The translations under genes were made by a program, and so were the position numbers. A stretch of DNA of 64,000 nucleotides from Mixta hanseatica. GTDB taxonomy: Bacteria > Pseudomonadota > Gammaproteobacteria > Enterobacterales > Enterobacteriaceae. The DNA lies in assembly GCF_023517775.1 (NCBI RefSeq), contig NZ_CP082904.1, positions 2,790,001 through 2,854,000 of the forward strand. The letters are read 5' to 3'. Position 1 is the first letter of the stretch. Each line of letters begins with the position of its first letter. A model generated the notes under the pieces. It did no database searches, had not been told where the DNA came from, and worked only from the letters and a program-made list of their open reading frames with translations. Shown here piece by piece: positions 22,617-31,447 of the stretch.

Positions 22617-23459
22617 ATGCCAACGACGCTGGAATTACTGGAAGAACATCGTATGTTTGGTGGCTGGCAGCAGCGCTGGCGTCATCATTCGTCGGTGCTG
22701 GGCTGCAACATGACCTTCGGCATTTTTCTGCCGGGTCCGCAGAGCGATGCGCCGCCGCCGGTGGTCTGGTGCCTGGCGGGTCTGACCTGTACCGATGAAA
22801 ACTTCTCCGTTAAGTCGGGCGCGCAACGCATAGCGGCGGAGTTAGGTCTGGTACTGGTAATGCCCGATACCAGCCCGCGCGGCGACGAAGTGCCGAACAG
22901 TGAAGCTTACGACCTGGGACAGGGCGCAGGTTTCTATCTGAACGCGACGCAGGAACCGTGGCGGCAGAATTTCCATATGTACGATTACATTAACGAGGAG
23001 CTGCCGGCGCTGATTGCCGCCAGCTTTAAGGTAAGCGATCGTCAGGCAATTATGGGACACTCCATGGGCGGCCACGGCGCGCTGATGCTGGCGCTGCGTA
23101 ATCCGCAGAAATTTACCTCTGCTTCCGCCTTCGCCCCGATCGTCAATCCGTGCGCGGTGCCGTGGGGCCAGAAAGCGTTCAGCGCCTACTTAGGTGACGA
23201 TCGTGAGCAGTGGCGGCAATATGATAGCTGCTGTCTGATGCAACAAGCGCAGCAGACGCTGCCGATGCTGATCGATCAGGGGGACAGCGACCAGTTCCTC
23301 GCCGATCAGCTGCAGCCGGAGCAGCTGGAGGCGATCGCGCAGCAGCACGACTGGCCGCTAACGCTGCGTATCCAGCCGGGTTACGACCACAGCTATTTCT
23401 TTATTGCCTCATTTGTTGAGGATCATCTGCGCTTCCATGCGCAGCATCTGTTGGCATAA
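22617..23459 (+). CDS. yeiG: S-formylglutathione hydrolase
   Basis: Alpha/beta-hydrolase (esterase D family), 280 residues, hydrolysing S-formylglutathione to formate and glutathione, the step after FrmA. Nucleophile S149 in GHSMGGHG, acid in IDQGDSDQF, His in GYDHSYFF. More like E. coli YeiG than FrmB along its length (ending RFHAQHLLA). It completes a two-enzyme formaldehyde operon and is followed by a strong terminator. Confidence 0.95.
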   Translation: MPTTLELLEEHRMFGGWQQRWRHHSSVLGCNMTFGIFLPGPQSDAPPPVVWCLAGLTCTDENFSVKSGAQRIAAELGLVLVMPDTSPRGDEVPNSEAYDLGQGAGFYLNATQEPWRQNFHMYDYINEELPALIAASFKVSDRQAIMGHSMGGHGALMLALRNPQKFTSASAFAPIVNPCAVPWGQKAFSAYLGDDREQWRQYDSCCLMQQAQQTLPMLIDQGDSDQFLADQLQPEQLEAIAQQHDWPLTLRIQPGYDHSYFFIASFVEDHLRFHAQHLLA

Positions 23460-23464
23460 CAGCA

Positions 23465-23490
23465 AAGGGCGGCGCAGGCCGCCCTTATTT
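23465..23490 (+). terminator. frmA-yeiG operon terminator
   Basis: AAGGGCGGC (23465-23473), loop GCAG, GCCGCCCTT (23478-23486), then TTATTT-type ending, six bases after the yeiG stop. Confidence 0.85.
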
Positions 23491-23520
23491 ATCGCGACGC
23501 TTAGATAAGGGTTGCGCCGA

Positions 23521-24309
23521 TTACAGGCCCGGTTCAGCTACCAGTCCGTCAATTAACACCTGCGGGGTGCCCTGCGAGCAGCGCTCGATGCGCCCGCGCA
23601 CGCCATAGACTTCGGCCAAACTTTCCGCCGTAATCACTGCTTCCGGCGCGCCATCGGCAATTAACCTGCCCTGTTGCAGCATTAATACATGCCCGGCATG
23701 GCGCAGCGCGATATTAATATCGTGTACCACTACCAGGGTAACAATATTACGCAGCCGGGTCTCCCGCCGCACTAAATCCATTACGTGGAACTGATAATTT
23801 AAATCCAGCGCGCTGAGCGGCTCATCCAGTAATAACAGCTGTGGACGACGAATTAACGATTGCGCTAATCCCACCAGCTGTTTTTGCCCACCGGAAAGCT
23901 GGTCGAGGTAGCTTAAAGCCAGATGAGCAATTCCTAGCTGTTCCAGTAACGCCATCACTTCCGCTTCACTGGTGGCGCTGCCGCCGTAGCTGCCGGAAGC
24001 GCGTTGGGCGACGATAATCGATTCCAGCACGTGCAGATGCACGCCTGCCGGCAGCGACTGCGGTAGGTAAACCACTTTTTCCGCGCGGCGGACGAAAGGC
24101 AGCGCCGTCAGCTCTTCGCCATTCAGCCACAGTTCGCCCTGCGCCTGATTCAGGCCGGCCAGGGAGCGCAGCAGCGTTGATTTACCGCAGCCGTTCGGCC
24201 CCAGCAGCACGGTGATTTTCCCGCGCGGCAGCTGAGGAACGTTGAGGTTTTCAATCACTTTACGTTTGGGGTATCCACTATGAAACGCGCGGATCTGTAA
24301 GCCTTCCAT
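23521..24309 (-). CDS. Iron/siderophore-type ABC transporter ATPase
   Basis: ABC ATPase of 262 residues, FepC/FecE class: Walker A GPNGCGKST (about 33-41), signature LSGGQKQ, Walker B LLLLDEPLSALD. Its start overlaps the stop of the upstream permease gene (ATGA), so translation is coupled. It powers uptake of an iron chelate or related metal complex. No substrate-binding protein gene is adjacent; it may be encoded elsewhere. Confidence 0.92.
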   Translation of the reverse strand: MEGLQIRAFHSGYPKRKVIENLNVPQLPRGKITVLLGPNGCGKSTLLRSLAGLNQAQGELWLNGEELTALPFVRRAEKVVYLPQSLPAGVHLHVLESIIVAQRASGSYGGSATSEAEVMALLEQLGIAHLALSYLDQLSGGQKQLVGLAQSLIRRPQLLLLDEPLSALDLNYQFHVMDLVRRETRLRNIVTLVVVHDINIALRHAGHVLMLQQGRLIADGAPEAVITAESLAEVYGVRGRIERCSQGTPQVLIDGLVAEPGL

Positions 24310-25391
24310 CAGACATTCCCCCGATGACGCAGAATAATGGTCAGGAAAAACGGCACGCCAACCAGGGAGGTGACAATGCCGACCGGGATAATGATGCCCG
24401 GGATCAGATTTTTCGAGGCGACCGAGGCCATTGACAATACCAGCGCGCCGGTCAGGGCGCTGGCAGGCAGGTAGAAACGGTGATCTTCACCGAATATCAG
24501 CCGGGAAATGTGCGGCGCGACCAGGCCAATAAAACCAATTGGCCCGACAAAGGCCACCGCCAGCGCTGAAAGAATACTGATGCGCAGCAGCGTGCCCAGA
24601 CGCAGACGACGCACGTCGATGCCAAAGCTGACGGCGCGATCTTCCCCCAGGCGCAGCGCGGTCAGTTTCCAGGCGCTCATTAACGAGAATGGCAGCAACA
24701 GCAGCACCGCCGCGCTGAGAATGCCCAGCTTTTCCCACGAGGCGCGCGCCAGGCTGCCCATGGTCCAGAACACCAGCCCCTGCAATGTATCTTCGCTGGC
24801 GATGAACTGCAGCATGGAAACCAGCGCGTTAAAGGTGAACACCAGCGCAATCCCGAACAGCACCACGCCGGAGGTGGCGACCCGCGTCCAGCGTGTAACC
24901 GCATCCAGCATCAGCGCCGCAAGCAGCGCAAAGACAAAAGCGTTGCCGGAGATAAACCACTGGTCGGGGATGCCGGGAATGCCGATACCCAGAATGATCG
25001 CCAGCGCAGCGCCAAAGGCAGCGGCGGACGACACGCCCAGGGTAAACGGGCTGGCCAGCGGGTTATTCAGGATGGTTTGCATTTCCGCGCCGGCCAGGCC
25101 AAGCGCCAGGCCTACCACTACCGCCATCAGCGCATAGGGCAAGCGGATTTCCCAGACGATCACCCGCGTTCCGGCATCGACGCTCTCCGGTTGCAGCAGG
25201 GTATGCCATAGCGTGTCCAGCGTCAGGCCGGAAGGGCCAAGAGTAAAATCGAAAATTAGCGAAGTCAGAATGGCCAGCAGCAGTACGCCCATCATCATCA
25301 GGCGGTGCCGTAACAGTTGGCGGTAGCGTCCCATCACCTGCTCAGGCGGCTTAGCGCTGACGTAGTGGGCGGAATCGGGTGTCACACTCAT
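24309..25391 (-). CDS. FecCD-family iron transport permease
   Basis: Polytopic permease of 360 residues, FecCD/BtuC fold, with about ten helices. Family signatures are LALGLAGAEMQTILNNPLA (about 95-113) and FVGPIGFIGLVAPHISRL (about 267-284). ATG at 25391 has AGGA about seven bases upstream; a TTG at 25406 is less likely. As a single FecCD permease it would have to homodimerise. The Fur box 138 bases upstream supports iron-repressed expression. The ligand cannot be deduced. Confidence 0.92.
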   Translation of the reverse strand: MSVTPDSAHYVSAKPPEQVMGRYRQLLRHRLMMMGVLLLAILTSLIFDFTLGPSGLTLDTLWHTLLQPESVDAGTRVIVWEIRLPYALMAVVVGLALGLAGAEMQTILNNPLASPFTLGVSSAAAFGAALAIILGIGIPGIPDQWFISGNAFVFALLAALMLDAVTRWTRVATSGVVLFGIALVFTFNALVSMLQFIASEDTLQGLVFWTMGSLARASWEKLGILSAAVLLLLPFSLMSAWKLTALRLGEDRAVSFGIDVRRLRLGTLLRISILSALAVAFVGPIGFIGLVAPHISRLIFGEDHRFYLPASALTGALVLSMASVASKNLIPGIIIPVGIVTSLVGVPFFLTIILRHRGNV

Positions 25392-25528
25392 GTTAAATCC
25401 TGTCAATGTCCGTTATTTCCGGCACGGCGGACGGTTCCTGCGGTCATCGTGCTGCAATAAGGCTACGCGACGCCCTGACCCGCCGTTAACGGCAGGCCTG
25501 ACGGTAAGGGCTGGAACAATAAAACAAA

Positions 25529-25543
25529 TGATAATGGTTATCA
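25529..25543 (-). promoter_or_regulatory. Fur box upstream of the FecCD-type operon
   Basis: TGATAATGGTTATCA is a 7-1-7 inverted repeat differing from the Fur consensus TGATAATNATTATCA by one base. It lies between the lysP terminator and the permease start, so the controlled promoter should fire leftward. Confidence 0.85.
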
Positions 25544-25572
25544 ATGCAATTTGTAGCATTGTTATAGTTAGC

Positions 25573-25600
25573 AAAAAGGCGCCACTTTCGTTGCGCCTTT
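25573..25600 (-). terminator. lysP terminator
   Basis: On the minus strand AAAGGCGC and GCGCCTTT form an 8-bp stem followed by TT, 24 bases after the lysP stop; the T-run reads GCCTTTTTGC. It separates lysP from the Fur-controlled operon. Confidence 0.75.
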
Positions 25601-25624
25601 ATTGTATCTGCCGATTATCAACCG

Positions 25625-27091
25625 TTAGTCACCGAAACGCGGAAACTCCATATCGCGATAGCGCACGAAACGGCTGCGGCGCACCAGTTTGTAACCAAAC
25701 CAGATCACCAGGAACAGCGGGATGCCGATATAGGTGGCGGCTACGCCGTACCAGTCAATGGTATCCGCCAGAAAAGCCTGATAGTTCTGCCCGAGGGTAA
25801 TAATCAGGCAAAGCACGAAGGCGAACATCGGTCCCAGTGGGAAAAAGCCGGAAAGATAAGGCAGCTCTTCCAGTTTATGCCCCTGCGCTACATAACCGCG
25901 ACGGAAGCGATAGTGGCTGATGGCAATACCCAGCCAGGCGATAAAGCCGGTCATCCCTGAGGTATTCAGCAGCCACAGATAAACCTGCTGGTTGCCGAAT
26001 TTTGAGGTCAGGAAGCAAAGCGCGGCGACTACGGTAGTGGCATAAAGCGCATTGCGCGGCACGCCGTTTTTCGACAGCTTAGCGAAAATACGCGGCGCTT
26101 TACCTTCGCTGGCCAGGGTAAACAGCATGCGCGTCGAGGCGTACATGCCGGAGTTGCCCGCTGACAGCACCGCCGTCAGGATCACCGCATTCATCACCGC
26201 CGCCGCCGACAGCAGACCGGCATGCTGGAACACCAGGGTGAACGGGCTGACGCTGATATCTTTTACATCGTTACGCAGCAGGCTGGGATCGGTGTAAGGA
26301 ATGATCAGGCTGATAATCAGAATGGCGAAAATATAGAACAACAGAATACGCCAGAATACCTGACGCACCGCGCGCGGAATGTTCTTCGCCGGATCTTCCG
26401 ACTCGCCCGCCGCGATACCAATCAGCTCGGTGCCCTGGAACGAGAAGCCGACAATCATCGCCACCCCGATCATCGCTGAAAACCCGCCGGCGAACGGCGC
26501 TTCGCCGATCTGCCAGTTTTGCCAGCCGGCGCTTTCGCCGCCGCGCAGAATGCCGATCATCATCAGTACGCCGATGATGATAAAGATAATCACGGTGGTA
26601 ACTTTAATCAGCGAGAACCAGTATTCCGCTTCGCCGAAGCCTTTGACGGAAATATAGTTCAGCAGGAACATCAGGCCGAGGAACAGCGCGCTCCAGATCC
26701 AGCCCGGCGTATCCGGGAACCAGTAACTCATCACCAGCTGTGATGCCACCAGGTCAACGGCGATAGTCACCGCCCAGTTGTACCAGTAGTTCCATCCAAG
26801 GGCGAAGCCAAAGCCCTCTTCAACATATTTGGCACCATAGGTGGAGAAAGAGCCCGAAACTGGCATAAACGCCGCCAGTTCGCCGAGACTGGTCATCAAA
26901 AAGTAGACCATCAACCCGATAAGCGCATAGGAGAGCAGCGCACCGCCTGGTCCCGCCTGCGAGATTGTCGCCCCTGACGCGACAAACAGCCCGGTGCCGA
27001 TAGATCCGCCAATGGCGATCATTGTTAAATGGCGCGCCTTTAACGCACGCTGTAACCCAGGTTGTTGTGTTGTTTTTTTATCCTGAACCAT
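25625..27091 (-). CDS. lysP: Lysine-specific permease LysP
   Basis: APC-superfamily amino acid:proton symporter, 488 residues (E. coli LysP 489), twelve helices. The N-terminal IAIGGSIGTGLFVASG and GFSFQGTELIGIAAGESEDP segments are hallmarks of the LysP branch. In E. coli LysP imports lysine and inhibits CadC. It is followed on the same strand by its own terminator and lies downstream of yeiE, the E. coli order. Confidence 0.97.
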   Translation of the reverse strand: MVQDKKTTQQPGLQRALKARHLTMIAIGGSIGTGLFVASGATISQAGPGGALLSYALIGLMVYFLMTSLGELAAFMPVSGSFSTYGAKYVEEGFGFALGWNYWYNWAVTIAVDLVASQLVMSYWFPDTPGWIWSALFLGLMFLLNYISVKGFGEAEYWFSLIKVTTVIIFIIIGVLMMIGILRGGESAGWQNWQIGEAPFAGGFSAMIGVAMIVGFSFQGTELIGIAAGESEDPAKNIPRAVRQVFWRILLFYIFAILIISLIIPYTDPSLLRNDVKDISVSPFTLVFQHAGLLSAAAVMNAVILTAVLSAGNSGMYASTRMLFTLASEGKAPRIFAKLSKNGVPRNALYATTVVAALCFLTSKFGNQQVYLWLLNTSGMTGFIAWLGIAISHYRFRRGYVAQGHKLEELPYLSGFFPLGPMFAFVLCLIITLGQNYQAFLADTIDWYGVAATYIGIPLFLVIWFGYKLVRRSRFVRYRDMEFPRFGD

Positions 27092-27217
27092 ATTTAAACG
27101 CTATAAATGGGGTGAAAAGAGGCGCGATTGTAGCAACTCATCGGGTCAAGTATAGCGATAACCCTGCGTTATAAGTTACCTTCATGATCCGCGCCGGATT
27201 ATTAGTAGGCCCGTTAA

Positions 27218-28084
27218 TTATTCCCGGCAATAGCTCAGAAAGCGGCTTAGCGCCTTGGAAATATGTTTCTGCCGATGGTGGATACGGTAAAGGGTACGCG
27301 ATAAGGTCGGCAGCGGCACCTTTATTTCTACCAGCGAGCCGGTTTCCAGCTGTTCGGCAATCACCCGCCGCGACAGGCAGCTAATACCCATCCCGTGCCG
27401 TACCGCATGCTTGATCGCTTCCGAGTTGCCCAACTCCAGCGCCAGCTGGAACTGCGGCAAATGCGACAGCAGCAGATAATCAACGATTTCACGTGTGCCC
27501 GACCCGCGTTCGCGCAGGATCCAGGGCGTGGCGGCCAGACTTTCCAGGGTCACCGGCTGCTGGCGCAGCGGCGTATCGGGCGCGGCAAACACCACCAGTT
27601 CATCCTGTAGCCAGGGCTCGCTGACGATATCGCTGACGTGGCACGGCCCTTCTATCAGCCCCAGATCCACGCGAAAATCCGCCACCGCATTGATCACATC
27701 CTGACTGTTGCCCACGCTCAGCTCCAGCGGCAGCTGCGGATAGTCGCGCCGCCAGGCGGCAAGCATACCCGGCAGCAGATAATTGCCGATGGTGCTGCTG
27801 GCGTACAGACGAATCGCGCCGTTATCCTCGCGAAACAGCTGTTCAATATCGCTGGCCTGCTCCAGCAATCCTACCGCGCGCGGATAGAGCAGACGGCCAT
27901 GTTCATTCACCACCAGCCGCTTACCGACGCGATCGAACAGCTGCACCCCCAGCTGCCCTTCCAGATCGGCCAGCGCGGCGCTGACCGCCGATTGCGAAAG
28001 CGCCAGCAATTGCGAAGCCTGGGTGGTGGAGCCGCTTTTCAGCACCTCGGTAAACACTTCAATTTGACGCAGCGTAATATGCAT
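27218..28084 (-). CDS. yeiE: LysR-family regulator YeiE
   Basis: LysR-type regulator of 288 residues with the N-terminal helix-turn-helix (about 18-37, [20 protein letters not shown]). Orthology to YeiE rests on full-length similarity and its place between lysP and yeiH. YeiE has been linked to iron homeostasis in E. coli and to sulfite tolerance through yeiH in Cronobacter. Here a DUF1232 gene is inserted between yeiE and yeiH. Confidence 0.94.
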   Translation of the reverse strand: MHITLRQIEVFTEVLKSGSTTQASQLLALSQSAVSAALADLEGQLGVQLFDRVGKRLVVNEHGRLLYPRAVGLLEQASDIEQLFREDNGAIRLYASSTIGNYLLPGMLAAWRRDYPQLPLELSVGNSQDVINAVADFRVDLGLIEGPCHVSDIVSEPWLQDELVVFAAPDTPLRQQPVTLESLAATPWILRERGSGTREIVDYLLLSHLPQFQLALELGNSEAIKHAVRHGMGISCLSRRVIAEQLETGSLVEIKVPLPTLSRTLYRIHHRQKHISKALSRFLSYCRE

Positions 28085-28094
28085 CGATTGTCCT

Positions 28095-28475
28095 TTACAT
28101 CATAAAATGTCTGACGCTCCAGATCAGCAGCGCCAGCCAGAACAGCAGCAATAGCATCAGGCCGCTGCGGCTAATCAATTTTTTTCCCTGCCGCCGCCGC
28201 TGTTCAGCGTTGGCCAGGCTGCGGGCGCGCACCTGAGCCGGCATCATGCGCAGCAGCAGCATTACGCCCGACGGCACGATCACCGCATCGTCCAGCCATC
28301 CTATCAGGGGGATCACATCAGGGATCAGATCGATGGGGCTAACGGCGTAAACCGCCAGCAGCCCGGTACCCAACTTTAACCACAGCGGCGCATGAGGATC
28401 GCGGCAGGCAAACCACAGCGTCAGCGCATCTTTTTTAATCAGCCGCACCCAGCGGCGTACCCGATTAAACAGCAC
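28095..28475 (-). CDS. DUF1232 (YkvA-family) small membrane protein
   Basis: Protein of 126 residues carrying the DUF1232 signature [21 protein letters not shown] (about 43-63) and a C-terminal helix. Function of the family is unknown. Ten bases upstream of yeiE on the same strand, so they may be co-transcribed, and divergent from yeiH. It is not part of the E. coli lysP-yeiE-yeiH block. Confidence 0.85.
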   Translation of the reverse strand: MLFNRVRRWVRLIKKDALTLWFACRDPHAPLWLKLGTGLLAVYAVSPIDLIPDVIPLIGWLDDAVIVPSGVMLLLRMMPAQVRARSLANAEQRRRQGKKLISRSGLMLLLLFWLALLIWSVRHFMM

Positions 28476-28585
28476 TTTCTCCTCCCGCTTATATCACTTA
28501 TTCCGATTAATAATAAATATATAATCAATTTCACTTTTAAGCCAGGCGTGGCGCACACTTGTCGCAACGAAAGAGGAGTCCGTCT

Positions 28586-29644
28586 ATGGCTGAGTTAACC
28601 CTGACAAAATCACCTTACCGTCCGGGACGTTTGTTACCCGGGCTGCTGTTGACCGGCCTGATTGCCGCCGTGGCGCTCGCGCTGGGCAATCAGACGACCT
28701 TTGCCGCGCTGGGCCTGAGCGGGCTGACGCTGGCGATTGTTATCGGCATGCTGCTGGGCAATACTCTTTATCCACATCTGCATTCCGTCTGCGACAGCGG
28801 TGTGCTGCTGGCGAAGCAGCGTCTGCTGCGGCTGGGGATTATCCTGTACGGTTTTCGTCTTACCTTCCAGCAGATTGCAGGCGTGGGCGTCAGCGGCATC
28901 GTTATCGACGCGCTGACGCTGAGCTCGACGTTTTTGCTGGCCTGTTGGCTGGGTCGACGCTGGCTGGGGCTGGATCGGGAAAGCTGCTGGCTGATCGGCG
29001 CGGGCAGCAGCATCTGCGGCGCTGCCGCCGTGCTGGCCACCGAGCCGGTAGTTAAGGCGCAGGCGGCGAAGGTGGCGATAGCCATCGCTACCGTGGTGCT
29101 GTTCGGTACGCTGGCAATTTTTATCTGGCCCCTGCTCTGGTCGCTGGCGCACCCGCTGTTCCCTGCGCTGACCACAACACAGTTTGGCATCTATACCGGT
29201 TCGACTATCCATGAGGTGGCGCAGGTGGTAGCCGCAGGCCACGCGATCGGCCCGGAGGCGGAAAACGCGGCGGTGATCGCCAAAATGCTGCGCGTGATGC
29301 TGCTGGCGCCGTTCCTGCTGCTGCTTTCCGCCTGGATCCAACGCCAAAGCCCGCAGCAGCCGACGCAACGAGGCGCTGTCCCCTTTCCCTGGTTCGCCCT
29401 AATGTTTATTGCGGTAGCGCTGTTTAATTCATTTCATCTGCTGCCTGCCGGCTGGATTGCGCTGATCAACCAGCTCGATACGCTAATGCTGGCGATGGCG
29501 ATGGCCGCTCTGGGCCTGACCACCCATGTCAGCGCGTTTAAACAGGCGGGGGTTCGCCCGCTGCTGCTGGGCCTGATGCTGTTTATCTGGCTGCTGCTGG
29601 GCGGTGGCGCTATTAACCTGTTGGTTCACCATTTCATGCCTTAG
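28586..29644 (+). CDS. yeiH: YeiH, UPF0324 inner-membrane protein
   Basis: Membrane protein of 352 residues with about ten helices, UPF0324 (PSE, putative sulfate exporter) family. Conserved stretches include RLGIILYGFRLTFQQIAGVG, GAGSSICGAAAVLATEPVV and GSTIHEVAQVVAAG. Probably exports sulfite or sulfate; direct evidence is thin. The ATG at 28586 follows AAGAGGAG at 28571-28578; an ATG-less extension upstream is rejected. Divergent from the DUF1232 gene. Confidence 0.93.
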   Translation: MAELTLTKSPYRPGRLLPGLLLTGLIAAVALALGNQTTFAALGLSGLTLAIVIGMLLGNTLYPHLHSVCDSGVLLAKQRLLRLGIILYGFRLTFQQIAGVGVSGIVIDALTLSSTFLLACWLGRRWLGLDRESCWLIGAGSSICGAAAVLATEPVVKAQAAKVAIAIATVVLFGTLAIFIWPLLWSLAHPLFPALTTTQFGIYTGSTIHEVAQVVAAGHAIGPEAENAAVIAKMLRVMLLAPFLLLLSAWIQRQSPQQPTQRGAVPFPWFALMFIAVALFNSFHLLPAGWIALINQLDTLMLAMAMAALGLTTHVSAFKQAGVRPLLLGLMLFIWLLLGGGAINLLVHHFMP

Positions 29645-29699
29645 GCGCATCAGTTATCATGGCCTGCCTGCTCAGGCAGGCTATTAACAGGAGAACAGC

Positions 29700-30557
29700 A
29701 TGAAATTTATTGGCGCGCATGTCAGTGCGGCGGGCGGTGTGGAACAGGCGGTGTTACGCGCCCATGAACTGGAAGCCACCGCCTTTGCGCTGTTTACCAA
29801 AAATCAGCGGCAGTGGCGAGCGGCGCCCTTATCCACCGCGACGATCGACGCCTTTCGCAGCGCCTGCGAAAAGTATGGTTACAGCAGCGGTCAGATCCTG
29901 CCGCACGACAGCTTTTTAATTAATCTCGGGCATCCGCTGGAAGAGCCGCTGGAAAAATCGCGTAAGGCGTTTATTGATGAATTGCAGCGCTGCGAACAGC
30001 TGGGGCTGTCGCTGCTTAACTTTCATCCCGGCAGCCATCTTAGCCAGATCGATGAGGACGCCTGCCTGCAGCGCATTGCTGAATCGGTGAATATTGCGCT
30101 GGATAAAACCCGTGGCGTTACCGCGGTAATTGAAAATACCGCCGGTCAGGGCAGCAACCTGGGCTATCGCTTTGAGCATCTGGCGGCAATTATCGATCGG
30201 GTGGAAGATAAATCGCGCGTTGGCGTCTGTATCGATACCTGTCACGCGTTTGCCGGCGGCTACGATCTGCGCAGCGAAGCGGATTGCGAAGCGACTTTTG
30301 CCGAGTTCGATCGCATTGTCGGCTTCCAGTATCTGCGCGGCATGCATTTGAACGATGCGAAAAGCGCTTATGCCAGCCGCGTTGACCGCCATCACAGTCT
30401 CGGCGAAGGCAATATCGGCAAAACCGTATTTAGCTGGCTGATGAAAGACAGCCGCTTTGATAATATTCCACTGATTCTGGAAACCATTAATCCCGATATC
30501 TGGAAAGATGAAATCGCCTGGCTGAAATCGCAGCAGCGCGCCACCAGCGTCGATTAA
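29700..30557 (+). CDS. nfo: Endonuclease IV
   Basis: Zinc-dependent AP endonuclease of 285 residues (identical length to E. coli Nfo), a TIM-barrel enzyme of base excision repair that incises 5' of abasic sites and acts on oxidised bases. The AP endonuclease family 2 signatures are visible: NFHPGSH (about 107-113), [13 protein letters not shown] (about 143-155), [13 protein letters not shown] (about 177-189) and MHLNDAKS (about 215-222). Strong Shine-Dalgarno AGGAGA before the ATG. Confidence 0.98.
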   Translation: MKFIGAHVSAAGGVEQAVLRAHELEATAFALFTKNQRQWRAAPLSTATIDAFRSACEKYGYSSGQILPHDSFLINLGHPLEEPLEKSRKAFIDELQRCEQLGLSLLNFHPGSHLSQIDEDACLQRIAESVNIALDKTRGVTAVIENTAGQGSNLGYRFEHLAAIIDRVEDKSRVGVCIDTCHAFAGGYDLRSEADCEATFAEFDRIVGFQYLRGMHLNDAKSAYASRVDRHHSLGEGNIGKTVFSWLMKDSRFDNIPLILETINPDIWKDEIAWLKSQQRATSVD

Positions 30558-30559
30558 CC

Positions 30560-30593
30560 GCGCTTTTGCCAGCCCGTTTGGGGCTGGCAAAGC
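30560..30593 (+). terminator. Terminator between nfo and the YnfC-like gene
   Basis: GCCAGCCC-GTTT-GGGGCTGGC extended by CGCTTT/AAAGCG arms, lying between convergent genes. The A/T runs flanking the GC stem let it work in both directions. Confidence 0.65.
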
Positions 30594-30603
30594 GGTAACC
30601 ATT

Positions 30604-31317
30604 TTAATAATTTTCCATTTTATGGTTAGAAAAGGTCACTGACACCGCATCACGATAATCTGCATCGTTTGCAGTGATTTGTGAACAGAGTGCGACATTG
30701 CCATCCTTCTGATAGCTACAGCTCTGTTTAAGCCATACGGTATCCTTTCCTGCTGTTAGCGAAGTTTCCATATCCACAAACTGCGGGTTACCTGCCGGGT
30801 AAAAAAAACGGCTATCTGTTTGTTTTTCATAATCCCGAATACGTACCGGAAACTGCCCGAAACGATACTCAAAGCGTTGGCTAACTTTACCGCTTACGCG
30901 ATCGATAATACTTTCCAGCAATCCCTGCGCATTGTAGCTAAGCCTGTATTTCCCACTTTTATTTTCCAGCTCGGTCACCTGGCAGCGCTGATTTACCTTT
31001 CCGCTAACAGGCTGGCCTCGATTCGAGGTGAGGACGCCATGCTGGTTAACGATATGAAATTCAGCGTCGTTGAGCTTATCGGCCATATTGATGCGGGTGA
31101 AACAGCCGCTGCGGTCGTACCAAACATCTGTCATAGCCAATAGTTCGCCCGTGCTATTTCTGATCCACTGCAGGCTATGTTTAACCGGCCCGACGCTGGG
31201 ATCGTGATTAAAGAGCTGCGCGGCGTTAAGTACCGCAGGCTGAAAACGTATCGGTGAGGTCGCCTGCACGGAGGCCGTCAGGCATAACGCACCTGAGAAT
31301 AAAAACCATTTTTTCAT
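30604..31317 (-). CDS. YnfC-like (UPF0257) exported protein
   Basis: Exported protein of 237 residues with a Sec signal peptide ending near SVQA (about 20). It resembles E. coli YnfC: FNHDPSVGPVKHS against FDFDPLRGPVKDF, SGCFTRINM, a CQ motif, EYRFGQFP, and KQSCSYQKDGN against KQSCEYDSHAN. YnfC is a lipoprotein, but here no lipobox Cys is seen at the cleavage region, so this is probably soluble periplasmic. Four cysteines in the mature part could form two disulfides. Function unknown. The ATG at 31317 follows GGGACA. It is divergent from the 473-residue gene at 31448. Confidence 0.75.
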   Translation of the reverse strand: MKKWFLFSGALCLTASVQATSPIRFQPAVLNAAQLFNHDPSVGPVKHSLQWIRNSTGELLAMTDVWYDRSGCFTRINMADKLNDAEFHIVNQHGVLTSNRGQPVSGKVNQRCQVTELENKSGKYRLSYNAQGLLESIIDRVSGKVSQRFEYRFGQFPVRIRDYEKQTDSRFFYPAGNPQFVDMETSLTAGKDTVWLKQSCSYQKDGNVALCSQITANDADYRDAVSVTFSNHKMENY

Positions 31318-31447
31318 TATTGTCCCTGCCAAATAAGGCCATTTAAAAAAGATAGAGAATATCTAAGCCTTTAGCCTGATAACAGCGCTTAAGTTACGCA
31401 CAAACCGGCCGATAGAAGAAACTTATTTGCTCTACAGGGACTGAAGT

